Positions 17,973 to 26,076 are shown, numbered from the stretch's first letter. The stretch is 64,000 nucleotides of DNA from Tolypothrix bouteillei VB521301 (GCF_000760695.4 NZ_JHEG04000001.1:5834204-5898203); one strand, 5' to 3'. A program made the numbers and translations. The notes: generated by a model not told the origin, from the sequence alone.

Positions 17973-18078
17973 CTAGGTAATTACCTGAATTTGAACAACT
18001 GGGAGAAGTTCTTTTGGATATTCTCGTTCTTCTTCTAAGTCGTCATCCTAATAGTCTTGTTCGTTATCATCAAACATA
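17973..18078 (-). pseudogene. Possible remnant of a small acidic gene
   Basis: Reading from the ATG at 18078 gives MFDDNE, then a frameshift. The following frame reads QDY-stop-DDDLEEEREYPKELLPVV and runs to a TAG at 17973. Two lesions within a plausible acidic peptide suggest a dead small gene. The evidence is only the coherent composition of the pieces. Confidence 0.25.
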
Positions 18079-18298
18079 GTGACACGAAAGTGTTAGTTTA
18101 CAAACTGTAACTTACTACAAAAAGCCCATTTGTCAATTTTAAAGTAGAAGCAGTACGCAATCTGATTTTCTAGATTGAACCAAAGTAGGATACAGCATTT
18201 TGCGATCTTATCTCCATACGTCTTAGGTACCGCGCTGTTAGTTCTCAAGCGCAGCGACTTTACCTATTTGCCCTTAAAATGTAACTTGTAACGCATTC

Positions 18299-18463
18299 GT
18301 TCAACAAGTTAACGGATGGGTTAAAGAGTCTGCACTCGAAGCACTCAGCGATCGTCGAGTTGTTGATGTTGCTCACCACATCATAACAGGTGCAGCATAT
18401 TTATATCGTCTGCATCATCTCAAACTGCAAGGATGTTTTTTACCTTCTAATGACTGGATTTAG
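18299..18463 (+). pseudogene. Possible gene fragment
   Basis: An open frame without a start reads VQQVNGWVKESALEALSDRR, followed by VVDVAHHIITGAAYLYRL and then a stop. The composition looks like real protein, unlike the neighbouring spacer, but no family is recognised. It is probably the tail of a deleted gene. The rest of 18079-18500 shows nothing else. Confidence 0.3.
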
Positions 18464-18505
18464 CGTCCTGAATGACATTGTGCTGAAAAGCAAATAATTA
18501 GATGA

Positions 18506-18637
18506 TTGCCGAAAAGTGTAATACCCAATGGTCAAAAATCACCACAAGCATTGTCTGCAACTATCAATGATTTCCCTTTCAACCTGTCCGATACTGAAAT
18601 CATCGAACGCAAACAAATGATTTTACAAGGAGATTGA
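18506..18637 (+). other. Repeated leader copy A with a 43-codon frame
   Basis: This stretch, just upstream of the secreted-protein gene, is closely repeated at 21483-21617. It can be read from a TTG as MPKSVIPNGQKSPQALS, continuing TINDFPFNLSDTEIIE, with a TGA four bases before the next ATG. The next gene's ribosome site (AAGGAG) lies in its last codons, so translation would be coupled. The codon immediately before the TTG is a stop, so a start there is uncertain. The differences between copies do not clearly favour a protein-coding reading, and a non-coding regulatory leader is the alternative. Confidence 0.45.
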
Positions 18638-18640
18638 ATT

Positions 18641-19039
18641 ATGAATATAAAAGTTATTGGTTTAGCTGCTATTCTTGGTTTATCTGCACCTGCAATTACA
18701 GATATTGTTTTAAATCCTCAAAGTGCTGTAGCGATGCCTACAGATTTTGTTCGTCCGACAGGTGCTTTTACAGATAGCAGTCAAGAATGGGTTGTAAAGC
18801 TTAATTTAGACCAATTTGGTATTTATACTTATTCAGGTCAAAATATCAAGCAAGGAAGTGATTTAACTTTAAAAAATCCAGAAATGTCTGGCAATAACCA
18901 AAGTTACACTTATACTTTCAAAAATAATAACTACAAATATATTATTACTTATCAACCATCAGACAAAAAACATATTCGTCTTACAGTTGTTAACCCACAG
19001 GGAAGTACAATCTTAAATAAACTGATGGCTAAGGTATGA
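18641..19039 (+). CDS. Small secreted protein of unknown function (132 aa)
   Basis: A classical signal peptide is visible: MNIKVIGLAAILGLSAPAIT and onward, with likely cleavage after AVA near residue 32. The mature part is about 100 residues, beta-rich and polar, with many Asn, Tyr and Thr (NNQSYTYTFKNNNYKYIITY). It has no cysteines and no recognised domain. AAGGAG stands 8 bases before the ATG. It shares its leader with a peptidoglycan-binding gene at 21608, which suggests common control. The product probably acts in the periplasm or outside the cell. Confidence 0.7.
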   Translation: MNIKVIGLAAILGLSAPAITDIVLNPQSAVAMPTDFVRPTGAFTDSSQEWVVKLNLDQFGIYTYSGQNIKQGSDLTLKNPEMSGNNQSYTYTFKNNNYKYIITYQPSDKKHIRLTVVNPQGSTILNKLMAKV

Positions 19040-19158
19040 AATTATAGAGATATTTCAACTATTTGCTTGAGGGAAAACATCAGATTTAAGTAGGTGCGGT
19101 CTATATAAGTTGACTGCACCTGTTCTTGTTACCAGTATAGGATTAAGGAATAAGGATT

Positions 19159-19479
19159 ATGGATAGAGTCCTGATAGTACAAGGGTTAATTGTATTAGTG
19201 ACAGTGGGAATAATCCTGTACATTCTATATCTATGCTTGCATTTTTGGCATCAAAAACTTTTTCTATCACAACAACTCCAGCTTCAGCAGGATTTAATGG
19301 AAAAGACATTTGCTTCAATTCACAATGGTCCAGTACAAATGTTGGGGTTTCTTATTAGAGAAGTTGAAGTTCAGCCAGTAAATCAACAAGAATTACTAGA
19401 GTATCTACGTGGTATTTATCAAGATATTTTAGTAAATGTTGAACAACTGAATATGCCGCATTCTACTTTAAACAGATGA
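19159..19479 (+). pseudogene. 5' fragment of an HNGP-type sensor histidine kinase gene (106 aa)
   Basis: One N-terminal membrane span (about 5-30) is followed by the dimerisation/phospho-acceptor segment with FASIHNGPVQMLGFL, where His is the expected phosphorylation site. The same signature, QIHNGPLQTLALL, is in the complete kinase at 23808-25100. The fragment stops soon after the helical hairpin and has no ATPase domain, so it is a truncated kinase or a stand-alone phosphotransfer piece. The sequence after the stop is repeat-rich spacer, which favours truncation. Confidence 0.6.
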
Positions 19480-19673
19480 ATCGAAAGTCATCAGCATTTA
19501 GACTGTCTTGGAGTTTCAAGAAGGCAGGAAGCAGAGAGATTGAAGCTGTAACTTAATTGCAGGACCTTCTGCCATCTGCCCTCGTACTTCTGCCTTCTTG
19601 ATAAAGTTGACCTTGGGAGAAATCTCCGCATAATTATTAATTGCAATTAGTTCACTATTGGCAGGAATACGTG

Positions 19674-19704
19674 CCCAGCCTCTTACGTAGAGGTTGGGTT
19701 TTTT
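19674..19704 (+). terminator. Rho-independent terminator
   Basis: CCCAGCCTCT and AGAGGTTGGG pair over 10 positions (one G-U) around a 5-base loop, followed by TTTTTT. It would end transcripts coming from the 18641-19479 genes. Confidence 0.8.
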
Positions 19705-19899
19705 ATTTTATTCAGTGGAGTGGAATATGCAGGAAAGCCTCTGACTTTTCACGGCATCTGGAAAAGGTTATTTTGAGGGTTTCTCAAACCCTAACTTTTA
19801 CGTTACCTATTTTCATTAAATTAGAGTTATTGAGAATTAGACTGTGGAAAAAGCCACACTGTTTCGTGGTTTGAGTGTGATATATTAGGATTGAAAAAA

Positions 19900-19922
19900 T
19901 TATACGGCAAGTTACCGTATAA
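19900..19922. repeat. 8-bp perfect inverted repeat at the cassette insertion point
   Basis: TTATACGG and CCGTATAA are separated by CAAGTTA. The repeat ends 7 bases before the crossover point of the integron cassette. It could be a structure that attracted the recombinase or simply a hairpin of the target. Confidence 0.5.
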
Positions 19923-19929
19923 GAAGTAG

Positions 19930-21168
19930 TTGGGCAGCACGGAACGAATAAACGACTATAAAGACTCAATGCAGAACTCCCTGAAGCTCGGATTCTTCAT
20001 CCAGCCCGTCCACCCGCCGTCCCGTTCCTATGGGGACGTTCTTTGCGAGGATCGCGAAGCGGTCGTGCTCGCCGACCGACTTGGCTACCGCGAGGCCTTC
20101 ATCGGCGAGCATCTCGTTGACTCGGCCGAGACGATCACCTCGAGCCTCGCTTTCATTGCGAATCTCGCCGATGCGTGCCCGTCGATCGCCTTCGGTACCG
20201 GCGTGCTTCCGCTCGCCAACTACCACCCGGCGATGGTGGCAGCGCAGGTTGCGATGGTGGACCACCTGGTGCAGGGTCGATTGATCCTGGGAGTCGGACC
20301 TGGCGTTGCCGGTGACGCAGAAGCCATCGGAGATTTGGGCTCGGATCGAAATCGCAAGACCCAGGAGGCGCTCGAGCACATGTGCCGGATCTGGAGCGAA
20401 GAGCCGCCGTACCGGATCGAAGGCAAGTTCTACCGGACCACCACGGAGCGATCGCTCGATCGAAACATCGGAGTGGGTGTCGCTGTCCGACCGCTGCAAG
20501 AGCCCCATCCGCCCATCGCCATCACCTCGATCCGACCGGACGCTCGGGGACCGCACGCCGCAGGAGCACGCGGCTGGTCCGGAATCTCGGCGACCTACCT
20601 GGGTGCATACGTAGTCCGGGCCCACATTAAGAACTACCTGGAAGGCCGACGAGCGGCGGGCCTCTGTGCCGATGCTTCCGGGTGGCGCGTGGCACGCAGC
20701 GTTTTCGTGGCCGATGACGAGGCCACGGCACATCGCTACGTGCATCGCGAGGGCGGCGCACACGACTTCTATTTCCATGTCATGAGGACCAAGCTCGCGA
20801 AGGCCGGCGCGCTGGACGTCATGCGCGACTTTCCCGACCAGCCGGATTCCGATCTCTCTACGAAACGGTGCATCGAGCGTCTCGTAATCGCGGGAACCCC
20901 CCAGAGCGTCGCTGACCAGATTCTTGCATTCCGCAACGAGGTCGGCGCGTTCGGCACACTGCTCTACACGGGCCACGACTGGACCGATCCAGCGCTCGCC
21001 CAGCGCTCCATGGAGCTCATGGCGAAAGAGGTCTGGCCCCGGATCGAGCGGGCCGCGCATGAGACAACACCAAAAGGTCAAACTGACGGTAAGGCATTTT
21101 CAGTCTGATGGATAGCCCAACCATTGCGTGCAGCCGACGCCCGTTAGCGGGTGCGGCTGACGCAGGCG
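19930..21168 (+). mobile_element. Integron gene cassette carrying one gene and an attC site
   Basis: The insert begins at the TT of GTTGGGC (19929-19935) and ends at the G of GTTAAAC (21168). The R'' box of its attC, GCCCAAC (21115-21121), is the exact reverse complement of GTTGGGC. This is the required relation between the two ends of a circular cassette. It holds one promoterless gene whose stop codon lies 6 bases before attC. G+C is far above the surroundings (40 of 60 in the row from 20041). There is no integrase gene and no second cassette in view, so this looks like a single insertion at a secondary site. Confidence 0.85.
19969..21108 (+). CDS. LLM-class flavin-dependent oxidoreductase, cassette-borne (379 aa)
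   Basis: A luciferase-like (alkanal monooxygenase family) flavoprotein that uses reduced FMN or F420. Family features: LGFFIQPVHPPSRSYGD at the front, AFIGEHLVDSAETITSSLAF, GTGVLPLANYHPAMVAAQVA, LVQGRLILGVGPGVAGD, and a C-terminal GTPQSVADQILAFRNEVGAF. The length is right for one TIM-barrel subunit. The substrate is unknown. The ATG at 19969 is chosen because homologous-looking and GC-rich sequence starts there; an in-frame TTG at the cassette edge is rejected. Codon choice (GC-ending) is foreign to this genome, so the gene came from a GC-rich donor through an integron. Confidence 0.9.
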   Translation: MQNSLKLGFFIQPVHPPSRSYGDVLCEDREAVVLADRLGYREAFIGEHLVDSAETITSSLAFIANLADACPSIAFGTGVLPLANYHPAMVAAQVAMVDHLVQGRLILGVGPGVAGDAEAIGDLGSDRNRKTQEALEHMCRIWSEEPPYRIEGKFYRTTTERSLDRNIGVGVAVRPLQEPHPPIAITSIRPDARGPHAAGARGWSGISATYLGAYVVRAHIKNYLEGRRAAGLCADASGWRVARSVFVADDEATAHRYVHREGGAHDFYFHVMRTKLAKAGALDVMRDFPDQPDSDLSTKRCIERLVIAGTPQSVADQILAFRNEVGAFGTLLYTGHDWTDPALAQRSMELMAKEVWPRIERAAHETTPKGQTDGKAFSV

Positions 21169-21174
21169 TTAAAC
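21115..21174 (+). other. Integron attC recombination site (60 bp)
   Basis: The site runs from R'' GCCCAAC to R' GTTAAAC, which fit RYYYAAC and GTTRRRY. Between them GCAGCCGACGCCC and GCGGGTGCGGCTG form the imperfect stem with extrahelical bases that folded attC sites show. The layout follows the well-known aadA-type attC closely. Confidence 0.87.
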
Positions 21175-21482
21175 CGCTTCGCGTGACGCAAGATGTTCGC
21201 GCCTGATTGTATATCTAATGGAGAAAGCTTTTGCGACTGAGACACATAACACACTCTGATTCGGTTCGCAAACATTACACGCGAATTATTTTTTAATTGG
21301 ATCGGGTAGTGTTTATCATTTGGAACGCTATATTTAAAATTTTGGTGCAGTAGCCAACCTTGGCATCAAGTTTCTAACTCTAACCAACCTCTCCATAAAA
21401 CTTGTATACCAATGGCACTGTTTTTCCTATGTTCTAAGTATCCTCCTAGGCGGGCGATAGCGCGGATTGCCCATTTAACCGA
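21175..21482. other. Gene-free stretch after the cassette
   Basis: The first 35 bases stay GC-rich (GCTTCGCGTGACGCAAG), then the sequence returns to AT-rich cyanobacterial spacer. A second cassette or attC was looked for and not seen. Confidence 0.4.
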
Positions 21483-21617
21483 TTGCCGAAAAGTGTAATA
21501 CCCAATGGTCAAAAATCACAATTGTCTTTGTCCGCAATTATCAATGATTTCCCTTTGATATTCTCCGATACTGAAATCATCAAACACAAACAAAAAAGGA
21601 GAAAGTTATGCCAGTAG
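21483..21617 (+). other. Repeated leader copy B with a 44-codon frame
   Basis: The second copy of the leader at 18506. It reads MPKSVIPNGQKSQLSLSAII, then NDFPLIFSDTEIIKHKQ, and overlaps the start of the peptidoglycan-binding gene. The first 38 bases are identical to copy A. Later parts diverge but keep the same length up to IINDFP. Whether the peptide is made is undecided. Confidence 0.45.
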
Positions 21618-21856
21618 ATACTCAAGACCGTACATTGAAACTTGGCGATCGAGGAGATGATGTTAAGCATTTGCAACAAGACCTGAATCTTCTAAAATAT
21701 GGACCATTGACAGTTGATGGTGACTTTGGCACAAAAACAGAAACTGCGGTAAAACATTTTCAAAGCAATAACAAGTTGACTGTAGATGGAATTGTTGGAC
21801 CACAAACTTGGCAAGTTTTACACGAACAAGCAGCAAGGGCAAGAAGAGCCAGTTAA
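21608..21856 (+). CDS. Peptidoglycan-binding-like domain protein (82 aa)
   Basis: Nearly the whole chain is one PG_binding_1 domain: LKLGDRGDDVKHLQQDLNLL, VDGDFGTKTETAVKHFQ and LTVDGIVGPQTWQVL. There is no signal peptide, so either it is exported another way or it binds something else inside the cell. Small single-domain proteins of this kind are common in Nostocales. AAAGGAGAAAG before the ATG is a good ribosome site. It shares its upstream leader with the secreted-protein gene at 18641. Confidence 0.88.
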   Translation: MPVDTQDRTLKLGDRGDDVKHLQQDLNLLKYGPLTVDGDFGTKTETAVKHFQSNNKLTVDGIVGPQTWQVLHEQAARARRAS

Positions 21857-21998
21857 TTTCATAGATGGCTTTAATCATAGCTGAAAACGCTTACTCAATA
21901 GTAAGGTGGGCTCTGCTCCACCCTACTAAATTAACATTTATTGAGTTTTATACAGAACTAGTCGGATTTCTTGTATTTCGTAAAATTAAATCAAGATT

Positions 21999-23735
21999 AT
22001 GAAAAGACGGACATTTCTATCAACAACTGGTTTAACAGGTGCTGCACTAATTGGGTCTCAACTTCTAGTTAAATCTAACGCATCAGCAATTACACAAACA
22101 TCTGAGTATAAAAAGCCGAATATCCTTGTAATTGTTGTAGACCAACTACGAACCCCAAAATGGTTTCCAGCACAAGCGACTCTCGACAGTCTTCTACCCT
22201 ACATGGCTAAATTACGAAAAAGTTCTGTTAGCTTCACGCGGTACTATACAGCAGCAACAGCCTGTACTGCGGCTCGCGGTACATTGGTAACTGGTTTATA
22301 CTCCCATCAAACCTATGTAATGGATACACATTTGAACGATGGTAGTGGTAAAAATGGCTTACTAATTAAGGCACCGGCACCAAGTCTTAACCCTGGTTTT
22401 CCGACTTGGGGAAAACTGTTGCGAGACAACTTTGGTTACAGTACATGGTGGTTCGGGAAATGGCATTTATCCACTACAAACTCCCTCGAACCCTACGGAT
22501 TTAGTGGAGGAACTTATCCTTCTCCCAATGGTAATCCTGGCGAAGGTTTAGCAGTAGACTCTTATATTGTCAACGGTGGTAAACCTCCTCAAGGAATTCA
22601 AGCCACCGAACAGTTTGCTCAGTGGCTCAATTCCAACGATGCTAAAAATACTCCTTGGTGTACAACCATCAGCTTAATAAATCCCCATGACATTTCTTGG
22701 TATCCCCGTGGTACAAAGCAGATACCAGAAGAAAATAACCCGCCAAGTATTTTCAAAGACAAGATTCCTAACTTTGAGAACCCCATCGAGTTAAGGAAAA
22801 AGCCCCGGTTGCAAGAAGCATTTCGCCGAGCAACAAACATAGGAGCTGGCTTTGTACCACCGAACTTTGGGGAACCTTGGCTGAAAATGTTGGATTCATA
22901 TCTACTATTCCAACAATTTGTGGACACTCAAATTGGCAAAGCACTTGATATTTTAGAAAACTCCCCCTATGCCAAAAATACCATCATCGTGTTTACCTCA
23001 GACCACGGCGAATATGGCGGTTCTCACGGGTTGCGCGGTAAGAGCGCTGCTGTCTATGAAGAATCAATTAATGTTCCTCTCTATATTAAAGATCCAACTA
23101 AACAGTGGGTTTCTACCCCAGGAACAGAACGGACACAACTGTGTTCTAGTGTAGATATTGTCCCACTGTTACTGACTTTGGCTAGTGGAGATAATCAATG
23201 GCGTCGCCAATCAGCATTCAAGCATTTAAGTACACGCTTGGACATTGCCCAAATCCTGCGCCAACCCTATGCATCAGGGCGCTCCTATATTCTTCACACT
23301 ACAGATGAACTGATATTAGAGTTGGTAGGAGAACTGCTCGTTTTAGGCAAGACCCCAAATCATATTATTGGATATCGCACGGACAAAGCGAAACTAGGAG
23401 CTTATAACTTCTGGCGTTCTGGCACGATAGATATTGAAACCAAAGGTATGGAAATAGAGCTTTACAACTATAGTACAGTTAGAGGACAGCAGGAATTAGA
23501 TAACGTCAGCAACAGTCAACCCAAATTGTACAAAGAACTTGTTAGCAATCTGTTTAATGATGCTATTCCCAATGAGTTGCGTAAACCTCTAACTTCGCCA
23601 GAACTGCAAGCCATACAACAGCAAGCATTAAAAGACTATTTGTCCTTTGCTTCTCAAACAACTCAATCAAAAAGCAAGCTGGGTAAAACAGATGAACATC
23701 TCGAGGCTTTAAATACTGCAATTGCTAATTTGTAG
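21999..23735 (+). CDS. Sulfatase-family hydrolase with Tat signal (578 aa)
   Basis: A type I sulfatase/alkaline phosphatase superfamily enzyme exported folded. The Tat signal reads MKRRTFLSTTG followed by a hydrophobic stretch and cleavage near NASA (about 30). The metal-binding Asp is in IVVDQLR, and the formylglycine motif is CTAAR near residue 87 (C-x-A-x-R). The second metal set is FTSDHGEYGGSHG near 335. Length is typical. The substrate cannot be told; choline-sulfatase-like or aryl sulfatase are both possible. A maturing FGE is not encoded nearby. Its start is well separated from the gene before it. Confidence 0.87.
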   Translation: MKRRTFLSTTGLTGAALIGSQLLVKSNASAITQTSEYKKPNILVIVVDQLRTPKWFPAQATLDSLLPYMAKLRKSSVSFTRYYTAATACTAARGTLVTGLYSHQTYVMDTHLNDGSGKNGLLIKAPAPSLNPGFPTWGKLLRDNFGYSTWWFGKWHLSTTNSLEPYGFSGGTYPSPNGNPGEGLAVDSYIVNGGKPPQGIQATEQFAQWLNSNDAKNTPWCTTISLINPHDISWYPRGTKQIPEENNPPSIFKDKIPNFENPIELRKKPRLQEAFRRATNIGAGFVPPNFGEPWLKMLDSYLLFQQFVDTQIGKALDILENSPYAKNTIIVFTSDHGEYGGSHGLRGKSAAVYEESINVPLYIKDPTKQWVSTPGTERTQLCSSVDIVPLLLTLASGDNQWRRQSAFKHLSTRLDIAQILRQPYASGRSYILHTTDELILELVGELLVLGKTPNHIIGYRTDKAKLGAYNFWRSGTIDIETKGMEIELYNYSTVRGQQELDNVSNSQPKLYKELVSNLFNDAIPNELRKPLTSPELQAIQQQALKDYLSFASQTTQSKSKLGKTDEHLEALNTAIANL

Positions 23736-23781
23736 CTTTACGCTTCCTGAGGTTGTTTGATTTGGCACCTGTCAAAAAATT

Positions 23782-23809
23782 CCATTGGGTATTACACTTT
23801 TGGGCAATC
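23782..23809 (-). repeat. Short third copy of the repeated leader core
   Basis: On the minus strand GATTGCCCAAAAGTGTAATA continues CCCAATGG, 27 of 28 bases as in the two leaders at 18505 and 21482. It begins inside the stop codon of the histidine kinase gene. The similarity ends after CCCAATGG. Confidence 0.65.
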
Positions 23810-25100
23810 ATCCCACAAACCAAGAAAGCTCACACAATACACCACCTTTGGGTAAGCACTCCCGACGAAATTCTCCCCCCAACCTTTTCGCTAATAAGTA
23901 GCTGTGCTTTGTTCCCTGTTGCTGTCCGGGTTTTAACCCAGAGCCATTATCCTGTACCCTAAGAATGTATTTATCCTGTTGTTGTTCTCCTGTTGCGATA
24001 ATTCGAGTTACACCTTGGGCATGTTTACCTACATTACATAGAGCTTCCTCTAACCACAAACACAAATCGCGTTTCATTTCTAGAGTGAGGTTCGGTTGAT
24101 TAATGGGTGCAAAATTCCGTACTTTGACTTTTATCGTTTGAAAGTAAGGTAGATTGCGCTTGAGAGTATGTGAATAGACTTCGTGTAATAAATTATGCAG
24201 GGGAAGATTGAGGTCGATACTCGTTCCTTCCCCCAAGCGGAGGATGTCTTCAGAGGTTACTAATTCCGGGACTGTTGGCACCAACAATGGTTTGTTATCA
24301 GTATCATTTTCATCTGTTAGGCTGCGTCCTACTGCCCGAATCTCCATGTTGAGGTCATGTAAGCGCTGTAAAAGTTCTTCTGAAGCTATCTGCTTTTGTT
24401 GGATATCTCTCTGGAGGAGTGCCAAGGTTTGCAATGGACCATTATGAATTTGAGTAAAGGCTTGTTCCATCGCCTTTTGGCGAATACTTTGCCGTTCGAT
24501 GATTTGAGCATAATATTGAAGACGCTCCGCATACAAGTGTTCTATCATAGACTGGAGGCGAGTATGCAATAAAATTACAATACTTTGTACTCCCATAACT
24601 GGACCCAGAGAGATGAGTAAATCTAGTCCTCGTGGACTGCGTAATTCTACTGGGTTGAGGATTAAGTAGGTCAAAATGGGAGATGCGATCGCCAACCAGG
24701 TAAGTATAATTGCCCTCAGCAATTGGTGGGGACGGAGAGTTATCAGCATACACGTAGTCAACAAGAATAATCCTGAGGTACTGGGGGGCAAAGTTTCCAC
24801 AAGGATAGTCTTTGAGGTAAACGCTTTAATGGTGACGAACCAAGAGGGGAACACCACAAGAATTACAGCCTGAAATAAACCTAGATATATTACCTGTTGT
24901 AAGGTTTGCGGTTTTGTATAAAGACAAATTAGCAATATTAAGGATGTAATTGCAAACAGGGGAGGTACTATCAAATAAATGGTCTCATGATGGGGGTTAA
25001 GCCGATGAATAATCGTGGAAATAGTTCCACCAACAGTCATCAAACTCAAAATACCCAGAGCAATTCGACGCTTAAGTGTATTATGAGAATCTAATATCAT
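23808..25100 (-). CDS. Membrane sensor histidine kinase, HNGP type (430 aa)
   Basis: The N-terminal 185 residues contain about six hydrophobic spans and form an integral membrane sensor (ISTIIHRLNPHHETIYLIVP and following). A short coiled linker leads to the phospho-acceptor segment FTQIHNGPLQTLALLQRDI (about 215). The HATPase domain follows with the N box EEALCNVGKHA, G1 VQDNGSG and G2-like GTKHSYLLAKRLGG. It resembles the ComP/NarX-like branch (HisKA_3). The likely partner is the LuxR-type regulator just upstream at 25382, read in the same direction but separated by an IS end. The signal sensed is unknown. Confidence 0.88.
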   Translation of the reverse strand: MILDSHNTLKRRIALGILSLMTVGGTISTIIHRLNPHHETIYLIVPPLFAITSLILLICLYTKPQTLQQVIYLGLFQAVILVVFPSWFVTIKAFTSKTILVETLPPSTSGLFLLTTCMLITLRPHQLLRAIILTWLAIASPILTYLILNPVELRSPRGLDLLISLGPVMGVQSIVILLHTRLQSMIEHLYAERLQYYAQIIERQSIRQKAMEQAFTQIHNGPLQTLALLQRDIQQKQIASEELLQRLHDLNMEIRAVGRSLTDENDTDNKPLLVPTVPELVTSEDILRLGEGTSIDLNLPLHNLLHEVYSHTLKRNLPYFQTIKVKVRNFAPINQPNLTLEMKRDLCLWLEEALCNVGKHAQGVTRIIATGEQQQDKYILRVQDNGSGLKPGQQQGTKHSYLLAKRLGGEFRRECLPKGGVLCELSWFVG

Positions 25101-25319
25101 AGATAAAGCACATTTAACACCATCAATTATTTAACTTATACGCCGTAAGTCCCCCACGCTCATTTGGTACTCCAAATCAGTGGCGGGATATAAGGCGGGC
25201 GACGACGATTGCATCTTTCTCGCTCATGTAAGCCGCAGGCTTCAAGGACAAAGGTGTATGAGGAGTCGCCAATTATTTTCTGGAGGGCTTTTACTGAAAA
25301 TAGTCCTAAGATGCGGCAT

Positions 25320-25381
25320 TCCTCCGTGAAGTTGGAAGCCAACACTTTACCCGGTACTCCGGGTCAGTGTGGGTAGTTCAC
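25320..25381 (+). mobile_element. Possible IS200/IS605-type right-end remnant (omegaRNA-like hairpins)
   Basis: Two tight stems follow each other: GTTGG-AAG-CCAAC (25331-25343) and ACCCGG-TACT-CCGGGT (25349-25364). Then comes GTGTGGGTAGTTCAC, which looks like the 3' end of a TnpB guide RNA scaffold and element border. No tnpB reads into it. It separates the response regulator from its kinase. Confidence 0.35.
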
Positions 25382-26035
25382 TCAGTCAATTAACCCTTTT
25401 TCACGCGCACGAATTTGGGTCAATGCCCGAATATTTTTTCCTTCCTCTGGATAAATTTCTAATGCATCTTGAATTTTTGACCAGTAATGGCGAATCATGC
25501 GTTCGGATTTATACATAGCGCTCGCGATTGCTTTATCTTGCAATCCTTCTTCAAACGCAAGTCGCAGTACCTCCAACCACTCTGGTTTGACCTCCAAATC
25601 CCCTTGAATATCTTTAGTGTGGGTCAGTCCCTGGATTGACCAATCCATCCGGGTTAAAAAGGTTTCTACGCTCGAACTTTTATCCACTATTGTAAATCCT
25701 CCCTGATGGGCATCAATTTCTGGCATCAAGCGAATTAAGGCTTTGATATTACTGCTTTGCACCATTAGGTTGAGATGGGGATAATTCTTCATTAATTGTG
25801 ACAGCAACCCCAATCCATTTTCTATTTGCGCCGTTGTTTCTGCTGTTTGTGGTATGGATAAATCCGCAATTACCAAGTCAGGCGAATGCTCGGCAACCTC
25901 TTCAAGGGCTGACTCTACAGTCTGTGCTGATAATACCAGTGCATCGGGATAACGCTCGCTTACCAAACTAATTGTTCCATTCAGCAGCAAGCGATGGTCA
26001 TCAATAATTAAAATCCTTGGTTTTTGAATATTCAT
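25382..26035 (-). CDS. Two-component response regulator with LuxR-like output (217 aa)
   Basis: Receiver domain at 5-130: acidic pair in ILIIDDHRLL, phospho-acceptor Asp in DLVIADLSIP, the Ser/Thr position in VQSSN and the Lys in IVDKSSS. The C-terminal 65 residues form a helix-turn-helix of LuxR style (LAFEEGLQDKAIASAMYKSE, RMIRHYWSKIQDALEI), somewhat divergent. It sits directly before the sensor kinase on the same strand, so the two probably form a signalling pair whose operon has been interrupted by an IS end. Confidence 0.87.
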   Translation of the reverse strand: MNIQKPRILIIDDHRLLLNGTISLVSERYPDALVLSAQTVESALEEVAEHSPDLVIADLSIPQTAETTAQIENGLGLLSQLMKNYPHLNLMVQSSNIKALIRLMPEIDAHQGGFTIVDKSSSVETFLTRMDWSIQGLTHTKDIQGDLEVKPEWLEVLRLAFEEGLQDKAIASAMYKSERMIRHYWSKIQDALEIYPEEGKNIRALTQIRAREKGLID

Positions 26036-26076
26036 CGAACTTAAGATCTTAATTTGCTAAAAAAGGAGTGTGTGCT

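Noticed and set aside
19641..19874. 77-codon frame before the cassette
   Set aside because: It begins before and runs through a clear terminator hairpin and has repeat-like content.
19966..21081. 371-codon frame on the minus strand opposite the monooxygenase gene
   Set aside because: GC-rich genes give long shadow frames. The plus-strand frame has clear luciferase-like motifs and is followed by attC, while the minus frame has no recognisable content.
21175..21482. Second integron cassette or attC after the first
   Set aside because: No RYYYAAC/GTTRRRY pair with an internal stem was seen.
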